Positions 1-4,293 of a stretch of DNA of 6,598 nucleotides are shown one piece after another; the stretch's first letter is position 1; each line of letters starts with the position of its first letter. Source of the stretch: Candidatus Woesearchaeota archaeon. GTDB taxonomy: Archaea > Nanobdellota > Nanobdellia > Woesearchaeales > GW2011-AR9. Under the pieces are notes generated by a model. That model was not told the DNA's origin and searched no databases. It saw nothing but the letters and a program-made list of their open reading frames with translations. Both the position numbers and the translations under genes were made by a program. The stretch covers positions 1 to 6,598 of the forward strand of contig JACQNF010000075.1 in NCBI GenBank assembly GCA_016203215.1. Direction: 5' to 3'.

Positions 1-326
1 GTGTACAAGATCACCTCAATATTCTTGGGAGTCTGACATTCTGCTGCATCCTTGATCTCTCGAACTAAAGAGGGAATATCGTCACAGAAATCAGTAATCC
101 CATAAAATGGAAAAGCGATGGATTCAAAATAAAAATCTATTGAACCACGATATTCCTGTGCACCGAGTTCCATGACCAGGAAATAGGTTTGCTTTTCCAA
201 TAATTGGTGGAATTGTGCGCCAGCGTTGGAGACAAGTGCATCGTGTGCATTTCGGTTATCATTCTCGTATCTTTCCAGCTGTCGTTTCGCTTCTTCAGGT
301 GTAGAGTATACTTCAATTGTAGCCAT
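1..326 (-). CDS. Hypothetical protein, N-terminal 108 residues (partial)
   Basis: On the minus strand an open frame starts at the ATG complementary to 324-326 and runs without a stop for 108 codons to the left edge, so the C-terminus is missing. The protein begins MATIEVYSTPEEAKRQLERY. Residues about 9-45 look like a charged amphipathic helix, followed by alternating hydrophobic/aromatic residues (TYFLVMELGAQEYRGSIDFY) suggesting beta-strands. There is no signal peptide or obvious membrane segment, so it is probably cytoplasmic. I do not recognise the family. The start is supported by a minus-strand TATA-like box (346-355) centred about 25 bp before the ATG, as expected for a leaderless transcript. 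The gene is divergent from the PspC-domain gene at 401. Codon-level coherence over 108 codons makes it a convincing gene; its function is unknown. Confidence 0.72.
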   Translation of the reverse strand, partial: MATIEVYSTPEEAKRQLERYENDNRNAHDALVSNAGAQFHQLLEKQTYFLVMELGAQEYRGSIDFYFESIAFPFYGITDFCDDIPSLVREIKDAAECQTPKNIEVILY

Positions 327-345
327 TAGGTATCTGAAAAGGACA

Positions 346-355
346 TTATAATAAA
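346..355 (-). promoter_or_regulatory. TATA box for the leftward hypothetical gene
   Basis: Read on the minus strand the sequence is TTTATTATAA. Its centre lies about 25 bp upstream of the ATG at 326, the spacing at which archaeal TBP/TFB would place the transcription start on or next to the start codon. No Shine-Dalgarno sequence lies between them. Confidence 0.5.
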
Positions 356-372
356 AATGTGACGGAACAATT

Positions 373-379
373 TTTAAAT
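373..379 (+). promoter_or_regulatory. TATA box for the PspC-domain gene
   Basis: TTTAAAT lies 22-28 bp before the ATG at 401 and is preceded by an A-rich stretch that could serve as a BRE. The spacing predicts transcription starting at or within a few bases of the ATG (leaderless mRNA). There is no Shine-Dalgarno sequence before the ATG. Confidence 0.6.
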
Positions 380-400
380 GAAAGAGATTTATGAGCACCT

Positions 401-625
401 ATGACGAAAATAATCAAGCGACTGTATCGAAGCAGAACAGATAAAATTCTTGGCGGTGTCTGTGCTGGGATGGCAAATTACTTCGAAATAGACCCCGTCC
501 TCATTCGCTTAATCTGGGTTCTTGTGGCGTTGTTTTCCATGGGTTTGGGAATTTTAGCGTATATCATCGCGTGGATTATCATCCCGGAAGAGCCAAAAGC
601 AACGTCCCGTAAACAAAAACCTTAA
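401..625 (+). CDS. PspC-domain small membrane protein
   Basis: This 74-residue protein is essentially a single PspC domain (residues about 6-62). It shows the characteristic order of features: a basic N-terminus (KRLYRSRTDK), the DKILGGVCAGMANYF core at 14-28, the DPVLIRLIWV stretch at 31-40, and a hydrophobic membrane stretch to about residue 61 ending IIPEEP. PspC domains occur in bacterial phage-shock envelope-stress proteins and widely as stand-alone small membrane proteins in bacteria and archaea, where their exact role is mostly unknown. The tail (63-74) is short and basic and probably cytosolic. The start is supported by the TATA box about 25 bp upstream. The gene stands alone; no PspA-like neighbour is visible, so a phage-shock role is not implied by context. 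The family call is firm and the role uncertain. Confidence 0.9.
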   Translation: MTKIIKRLYRSRTDKILGGVCAGMANYFEIDPVLIRLIWVLVALFSMGLGILAYIIAWIIIPEEPKATSRKQKP

Positions 626-630
626 TAAAA
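622..630 (+). promoter_or_regulatory. TATA box for the tRNA-Trp gene
   Basis: TTAATAAAA overlaps the stop codon of the PspC-domain gene and lies 26-34 bp upstream of the first tRNA nucleotide (656). This is the right distance for a start a few bases before the tRNA, leaving a very short 5' leader for RNase P to remove. Confidence 0.45.
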
Positions 631-693
631 CTGTTCTCGTTTTGCCGTTTCAGATGGGGATGTAGTATAACCTGGCAGAATTGGGGCCTCCAG

Positions 694-739
694 TATTGGA
701 GAGTTGAGCATCCGCAATGACAAAACTTTCCCTGAAGTC
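694..739 (+). other. tRNA-Trp intron 1, canonical 37/38 position (46 nt)
   Basis: The boundaries follow bulge-helix-bulge geometry exactly. The anticodon stem (683-687/741-745) is the outer helix. CTCC (688-691) faces GAAG (734-737) as the 4-bp central helix with one C-A mismatch. The 3-nt bulges are AGT (692-694) and TCA (738-740), each cut after its second base. Inside the intron, GGAGAGTT (698-705) pairs with AACTTTCC (724-731) in an 8-bp helix with one G.U. In several euryarchaea the tRNA-Trp intron doubles as a box C/D guide RNA. Here a D-like CTGA (732-735), a C'-like GCAATGA (714-720) and a D'-like TTGA (704-707) can be seen, but no convincing C box, so that role is only a possibility. 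Confidence 0.8.
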
Positions 740-760
740 AGCCTTAGATCCGCGTTCAAA

Positions 761-794
761 TATTGATGTTACATTCGTGATATCGATGAGAAAG
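761..794 (+). other. tRNA-Trp intron 2, in the T loop (59/60, 34 nt)
   Basis: The T stem (750-754/796-800) is the outer helix. TTCA (755-758) faces AGAA (789-792) as a central helix with three pairs and one A-A mismatch. The bulges are AAT (759-761) and AGT (793-795), each cut after its second base. The intron body is an 11-bp hairpin, 762-772 with 777-787, containing three G.U pairs and closed by the tetraloop ATTC (773-776); G788 is left as a single unpaired base. Splicing restores a standard 7-nt T loop TTCAAAT and allows the perfect CCGCG/CGCGG stem. Exact ends could shift by one base because T761 and T795 are interchangeable in the product. Confidence 0.8.
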
Positions 795-827
795 TCGCGG
801 CATCCCCACTTTTAATCATAAGAGAGA

Positions 828-832
828 GGAGG
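828..832 (+). promoter_or_regulatory. Shine-Dalgarno sequence (GGAGG)
   Basis: GGAGG within a purine run ends 7 nt before the ATG at 840, ideal spacing, and fixes that start. It is the only clear Shine-Dalgarno sequence before a gene in the window, contrasting with the leaderless-type neighbours. The TTTTAATC at 810-817 just after the tRNA could be a weak TATA box or a short T-rich tRNA terminator. Confidence 0.75.
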
Positions 833-839
833 AATAAGA

Positions 840-1214
840 ATGAGATCCAGTTATACGTTTTTAGCGGCAGCAGCGGTTGGACTTGGCATTGCCACGTTTG
901 GAAGCATCGCTCCACACTGTAGTCGAAGTGAGTACGAAGTGACGATCACCGGGACAGAACGAAATGTCGGACACGATCGGGAAGGGAAGAGTACAAGCAA
1001 ATACATTGTCTTCACCGCGGATGCCCGCTCCGGAGAAGAAAGAGTGTTTGAAAATACGGACAGCTTTCTAGAATGGAAATTTGATTCCTCGTCACTCCAA
1101 GCGATTGTAAAGAAAGCAGAGAAAACTGGTTCTGTCTGCGACGTCAAGGCATACGGATGGAGAATTCCGTTTCTCTCGAAGTACGAAAATATTTTAGAAG
1201 CACGATGTGATTAG
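840..1214 (+). CDS. DUF1523-like small exported protein
   Basis: The protein has 124 residues. The N-terminus (residues 1-26) is hydrophobic and Ala/Gly-rich, a signal peptide or membrane anchor. Cys27 follows IAPH, so it could be a lipoprotein, although this is a poor lipobox. The mature part matches my memory of the DUF1523 pattern: YEVTITGTER at 32-41, KYIVFTADA at 54-62, RVFENTDSFLEWKFDSSSLQ at 68-87, and the signature YGWRIPFLSKYENIL at 105-119. Members are small exported or membrane-associated proteins of unknown function, known to me mainly from bacteria and their phages. Cys100 and Cys123 could form a disulfide. The start is set by the GGAGG at 828-832. It lies 31 nt after the tRNA-Trp gene and may share its transcript. 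The family call is fairly good; function is unknown. Confidence 0.78.
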   Translation: MRSSYTFLAAAAVGLGIATFGSIAPHCSRSEYEVTITGTERNVGHDREGKSTSKYIVFTADARSGEERVFENTDSFLEWKFDSSSLQAIVKKAEKTGSVCDVKAYGWRIPFLSKYENILEARCD

Positions 1215-1328
1215 ATTTACAATCTCATGAACGTCACGCTGTGTCAACTCCATAGAAACTCTTGACGAAGCCATCCACCCGCTGCAGAATCGTCGTGGCA
1301 AACATAATGCACCTGCTGTTTCGAAATG
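1215..1328. other. Intergenic stretch without a recognisable gene
   Basis: Between the DUF1523-like gene and the next promoter I see no tRNA fold, no plausible coding frame beyond a 23-codon minus-strand ORF, and no clear terminator. There is a weak inverted repeat CGTCA...TGACG (about 1232-1267). Function, if any, is unknown. Confidence 0.4.
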
Positions 1329-1335
1329 TTTAAAT
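1329..1335 (+). promoter_or_regulatory. TATA box for the 91-aa hypothetical gene
   Basis: TTTAAAT, preceded by a purine-rich GAAATG that could act as BRE, ends 24 bp before the ATG at 1360. The following stretch is T-rich and has no Shine-Dalgarno sequence, which again fits a leaderless transcript starting at the ATG. Confidence 0.62.
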
Positions 1336-1359
1336 CTTCATTTATTCTTTTACTTTAAG

Positions 1360-1635
1360 ATGGATAAAAAAGAGTTCGCTCGGCAGATGTTAAAGTTCTT
1401 GACAGAGTTCCAAGCAGCAGATGAAGCGACACGGAAAAAATTAGGAAAAGCGATTGCTACTTTCTTTCTAAAAAATGAGAAATTGGACTCCAAACTGATT
1501 GCACTCAATGACAAGGACCTTCAATATGTTGGCTTTGCCATGGAGTTAGATGAATACAAGAAGGAGACATTTTCAGAAGATGACCTCGCCGTCGCGATCA
1601 GTGTGTTACGGAAGGTCGTGAAGGGAAAATCTTGA
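1360..1635 (+). CDS. Small helical hypothetical protein
   Basis: This 91-residue protein has no cysteine, no signal peptide and no membrane segment. It is rich in Lys, Glu, Asp, Leu and Ala and reads as several amphipathic helices: residues about 3-18 (KKEFARQMLKFLTEFQ), 21-39 (DEATRKKLGKAIATFFLKN), 43-68 and 72-88 (SEDDLAVAISVLRKVVK). I do not recognise the family. A small cytosolic alpha-helical protein, possibly an adaptor or regulator, would fit but is not shown. The start is supported by the TATA box about 25 bp upstream. The permease gene begins 40 bp after its stop but has its own TATA box, so co-transcription is optional. Confidence 0.75.
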   Translation: MDKKEFARQMLKFLTEFQAADEATRKKLGKAIATFFLKNEKLDSKLIALNDKDLQYVGFAMELDEYKKETFSEDDLAVAISVLRKVVKGKS

Positions 1636-1644
1636 AAAAGTAGA

Positions 1645-1653
1645 TTATATAAA
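1645..1653 (+). promoter_or_regulatory. TATA box for the permease gene
   Basis: TTATATAAA fills part of the 40-bp gap after the 91-aa gene; its centre is about 27 bp before the ATG at 1676. This is a near-ideal archaeal TATA box at leaderless spacing and supports choosing 1676 as the start. Confidence 0.65.
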
Positions 1654-1675
1654 CACCAACCTCCTCTTCAAATCG

Positions 1676-2851
1676 ATGAATCATAAAGAGGTGCCTTCGT
1701 TTTTCGACAAGAATCGGTTCTTTATTTCTATCGCCACCTTGTTGGGAATTATCATTGGCGCAGGGATTCTTGGCATCCCTTACGTGATTGCCAAAGCCGG
1801 CTACCTCTATGGTTTAGGGATCATTATCATTTTGGGTGTTGCATACATCTATCTCAATCTCTTCTATGGGGAAGTTGTTCTTCGAACCAAAAAACCACAT
1901 CAGCTTCCGGGATATGCAGAGAAATATCTTGGTAAAAAAGGTAAAATTCTGGCAAGCATCGCCATGCCTATCGCTATCTATGGTGCGCTTACGGCATACC
2001 TCATCGGCGTGGGAGAAGCGGCATACGCAATCTTTCAATGGGGCTCCCCTTTAATGTACGCCCTTTTCTTCTTCCTCGTGTGCACAGTGATCGTCAGCGG
2101 CGGTATCCGAGCGATGGGTAAAGCAGAATTCTTTCTCATCCCCCTGCTGATTCTCGTAGTGATAATCATTGGCGTCATGTCCGTGAACAGATTAGAGTAC
2201 AGTTCACTCAGCCCGTGGGACATCCGTTATTCCTTCCTCCCGTACGGAATATTGATCTTCGCATACATGGGTTTCGCCGGCATTCCTGAGGCACGAGAAG
2301 TTCTCGGCCCGGAAGCACGAAAGATGAAAAAAGTGATTATTATCAGTTCCGTCATTCCGATTATATTATACGCCCTCTTCGCATTTGTGGTCATTGGCGT
2401 TGTAGGACTTGATAACTTTGAGTTGTTACAACCAAATGAACGGATTGCAACGGTGGCACTGAGCATGTATTCACATCCTTTCCTAGGGATTTTAGCAAAT
2501 CTTCTTGCGATCTTAGCGATGTTTACTTCTTTCCTAACAAATGCTACTGCACTCAAAGAAGTGTATCACTATGATTATCGTCTGCCTAAAATACCAAGTC
2601 TCTTCCTGACATTGATTGTACCCCTCCTCATCACGGTTTTTGGCCTTACAACGTTTCTCACCGTCCTTGGGTTCACCGGCGCAGTTTCTGGAGGATTAGA
2701 AGGCATACTCGTCGTGTTGATGTTCTGGAAGGCGCAACGACTAGGTGAGCGCAAGCCGGAATACGCACTCGGAAAGAAGAAACTCTTAACTATCCTTTTT
2801 CTGTTGATGTTCGGATTAGGCGTGCTGTATTCCCTTTGGAAATTAGTATAG
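1676..2851 (+). CDS. Amino-acid permease (AAAP/aromatic amino-acid transporter-like)
   Basis: The protein is 391 residues, very hydrophobic, with about 11 predicted transmembrane helices (roughly 15-36, 43-66, 88-111, 124-144, 150-170, 186-204, 219-245, 268-290, 307-328, 331-350, 368-389). Helix 1 carries the LLGIIIGAGILGIPYVIAKAG pattern (residues 22-42), the unwound GAGxLxxP substrate/ion-binding motif of the APC superfamily, especially the amino acid/auxin permease and tryptophan/tyrosine permease branches. About 390 residues is the usual length for these uniporter/symporter-type proteins in the plasma membrane. Helix 6 has FAYMGFAGIPEAREVLGPEARKM (195-217), another conserved spot in this fold. 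The substrate cannot be read from the sequence; an aromatic or other neutral amino acid is plausible. Its neighbours give no pathway clue, although a scavenging transporter fits the limited biosynthesis of many DPANN archaea (inference). Confidence 0.85.
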   Translation: MNHKEVPSFFDKNRFFISIATLLGIIIGAGILGIPYVIAKAGYLYGLGIIIILGVAYIYLNLFYGEVVLRTKKPHQLPGYAEKYLGKKGKILASIAMPIAIYGALTAYLIGVGEAAYAIFQWGSPLMYALFFFLVCTVIVSGGIRAMGKAEFFLIPLLILVVIIIGVMSVNRLEYSSLSPWDIRYSFLPYGILIFAYMGFAGIPEAREVLGPEARKMKKVIIISSVIPIILYALFAFVVIGVVGLDNFELLQPNERIATVALSMYSHPFLGILANLLAILAMFTSFLTNATALKEVYHYDYRLPKIPSLFLTLIVPLLITVFGLTTFLTVLGFTGAVSGGLEGILVVLMFWKAQRLGERKPEYALGKKKLLTILFLLMFGLGVLYSLWKLV

Positions 2852-2905
2852 GATCACATTCTGTCAAGGAACACCCCCCCTGTGAGTACGCCAGTGGAGA
2901 ACGCA

Positions 2906-2910
2906 TTTTT
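2906..2910 (+). terminator. Possible T-run terminator after the permease gene
   Basis: A run of five T (GCATTTTTAC) 55 bp after the stop codon at 2851 could end transcription in the archaeal T-tract manner. No strong hairpin precedes it. Weak call. Confidence 0.25.
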
Positions 2911-2941
2911 ACTACCGGAAGTTAACAAATTTCTCAAAAGG

Positions 2942-2949
2942 TTTAAATA
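2942..2949 (+). promoter_or_regulatory. TATA box with BRE for the secreted-protein gene
   Basis: TTTAAATA, preceded by the purine-rich CAAAAGG as a good BRE, predicts a transcription start near 2972. Since the ATG is at 3017, this mRNA would have a leader of about 45 nt, unlike the leaderless genes upstream. Confidence 0.68.
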
Positions 2950-2955
2950 GAAACC

Positions 2956-2991
2956 CCTCCTTTTTGGAGGATAGTGACTACTTAAGAGTAG
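2956..2991 (+). promoter_or_regulatory. Two short hairpins/palindromes around the predicted transcription start
   Basis: CCTCC-TTTTT-GGAGG (2956-2970) lies between the TATA box and the predicted start, where an archaeal repressor operator would sit. CTACT-TAAG-AGTAG (2978-2991) would be in the 5' leader. Each is a perfect 5-bp stem. They may be an operator and a leader hairpin; the sequence alone does not decide. Confidence 0.4.
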
Positions 2992-3016
2992 GACAAATAG
3001 TAACAACGACTCTGCC

Positions 3017-4228
3017 ATGAATCTCAAAAACTATATCGTATCCGGACTTGCTGCGCTGACATTTTCCTTAAGCCCAGCAAGAGCTGCACCGCCGCAACCA
3101 AGAGCAGGAACTGAAATCTGCGTCTCACCACGGGAACTCTCTGATATCTGCAGAGGATATGCACCATGCCCGCCCGCACCCGAGTGTCCAAGCGGTTTTG
3201 CAAAACCACGCATCTCTCGCACTAAATGTTCTGATTATTTTGAAAATGACGAAGAATCCAGCGTAGGAATCTGTCTCCACACCGACGATGCCCAACGACT
3301 TGAAAATATTGGTGGTCTGATGGTCCAAGAAGGGCCAGATAATCTCTGTCCTTGGGGTAAAAACTATCATTGTTACGCCATTGATGCAGAGAAAATTACA
3401 AAGTATGTTGCAGAACATATTAACGTACCGACGTACAGAGCGGACCCTGCACTAGTGAAAGTACTTGGAGAAGCTAGCCGCCTGATCAAAGATCTTCAGT
3501 TAGAACAAGAAATTACAGAACGAGAACTAAGCTGGAGAATCGCTGAACTGGCAAAACAACACACGTCACGAACAATCGTACAAAAACCAGAACAAGAACT
3601 CTCCATTTCCACCGGCGTCGTTGCCCCAACCAAACCAATTTCAGGGAACGAATCTGCTCCTCTCGTAAGTGTAGCATATCAACAAAGATTAGGTGATTAT
3701 CTGCGCCTTGGTGTAGAAGGAATGCTCCTTCTAGATAATGAGAATATTCTCGTCTCAACCTCAACAGGACAAGAATTACTTCCCGATGGGAATAGTAAGC
3801 GCTGGACAGACACGCGACGGAAAGTCCAAAGACCGCTTCTTGGCGGCATCGGCGGAATTATTGGCGCACGTGTACCGATGATTGATGGTCCTACCGCCCA
3901 ACTGTATGGGGAAGCGTTATCAACGCTCTACGCTTTGTGGATTACCGAATCAGGAAATGCTGAACGGACAACGTATCTCACGCTTCCTGACGGATCTATC
4001 TTACTTGGCCCGAAAACAATTTCTGAGCCGCAAGAGAGAGAGTTTAAGACACTCTTTGGTGCAAATATCGCCACGGGATTAGGAGTTCGAATTCCGTTTC
4101 AACAAACCAGTCAGACATCTCAATTACCTGCTCTCACGATCGGCGTTTCAGGAAATCTCTTGTTCATCCCTGCGATGGATCAGTCAACGTACGTCGGCGG
4201 AAAAGTGACGCTCGGGTATCAATATTAG
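3017..4228 (+). CDS. Secreted Cys-rich protein with a beta-barrel-like C-terminal half
   Basis: The protein has 403 residues. Residues 1-23 form a signal peptide (basic start, hydrophobic LAALTFSL, cleavage after ARA). Residues 35-119 contain eight cysteines (35, 45, 51, 57, 71, 86, 111, 119) in a Pro-rich setting, possibly four disulfides. Residues about 123-190 are charged and helical (LGEASRLIKDLQLEQEITERELSWRIAEL), perhaps a coiled-coil stalk. From about 197 to the end the sequence alternates polar and apolar residues in strand-like blocks with Gly and aromatic ends: LVSVAYQQRL, LRLGVEGMLLL, LLGGIGGIIGARVPM, AQLYGEALSTLYALW, FGANIATGLGVRIPF, LTIGVSGNLLFIP, and finally YVGGKVTLGYQY. This resembles a bacterial outer-membrane barrel with a terminal aromatic residue. 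I recognise no named family. It may be co-transcribed with the surface protein 65 bp downstream. It is certainly exported; the barrel is an inference. Confidence 0.8.
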   Translation: MNLKNYIVSGLAALTFSLSPARAAPPQPRAGTEICVSPRELSDICRGYAPCPPAPECPSGFAKPRISRTKCSDYFENDEESSVGICLHTDDAQRLENIGGLMVQEGPDNLCPWGKNYHCYAIDAEKITKYVAEHINVPTYRADPALVKVLGEASRLIKDLQLEQEITERELSWRIAELAKQHTSRTIVQKPEQELSISTGVVAPTKPISGNESAPLVSVAYQQRLGDYLRLGVEGMLLLDNENILVSTSTGQELLPDGNSKRWTDTRRKVQRPLLGGIGGIIGARVPMIDGPTAQLYGEALSTLYALWITESGNAERTTYLTLPDGSILLGPKTISEPQEREFKTLFGANIATGLGVRIPFQQTSQTSQLPALTIGVSGNLLFIPAMDQSTYVGGKVTLGYQY

Positions 4229-4293
4229 AGAAGAGATTGATCTCAAAAAGACATAATCACTCACTCAAAACAAACACAACGAACACATCAACC

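Larger units (their letters stand above)
656..808 (+). tRNA. tRNA-Trp (CCA anticodon), precursor with two introns
   Basis: The precursor spans 656-808; exons are 656-693, 740-760 and 795-808, giving a 73-nt mature tRNA. The acceptor stem is perfect (GGGGATG 656-662 with CATCCCC 801-807), A73 is 808, and no CCA is encoded. U8 and A9 are 663-664. The D arm (665-681) has GG at 674-675 and A14/A15/A21, but its stem is weak: two G.U pairs, one U-A pair and an A12-A23 mismatch. The anticodon stem pairs 683-687 with 741-745 (two G.U pairs), and the spliced loop is C-U-C-C-A-G-A with CCA at 690-692. The variable loop is AGAT (746-749), allowing an A15-U48 Levitt pair. The T stem is perfect (CCGCG 750-754 with CGCGG 796-800), with a spliced loop TTCAAAT. 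Both introns sit in bulge-helix-bulge-like structures that tRNA splicing endonuclease would cut. A73 and G1-C72 fit archaeal tRNA-Trp. The weak D stem is the main irregularity. Confidence 0.88.

Noticed and set aside
656..808. Reading the tRNA with only one intron
   Set aside because: Without removing 761-794 no T arm can form next to the CATCCCC acceptor strand; with it, stem and loop are perfect.
795..808. tRNA 3' end as an attachment site for an integrated element
   Set aside because: No direct repeat of these 14 bases and no integrase gene is found in the window.
851..1147. Minus-strand 98-codon frame opposite the DUF1523-like gene
   Set aside because: The plus frame has a Shine-Dalgarno sequence, signal peptide and family motifs; the minus frame has none.
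1237..1305. 23-codon minus-strand ORF between 1215 and 1360
   Set aside because: It is too short, with no promoter or ribosome site and no recognisable sequence.
1814..2556. Several overlapping short frames inside the permease gene
   Set aside because: All lie within a transporter frame with 11 membrane helices; their translations show no coherent features.
2974..2985. Mini-ORF GTG-ACT-ACT-TAA after GGAGG in the leader of the 3017 gene
   Set aside because: The GGAGG is the hairpin arm and probably precedes the transcription start; three codons are chance level.
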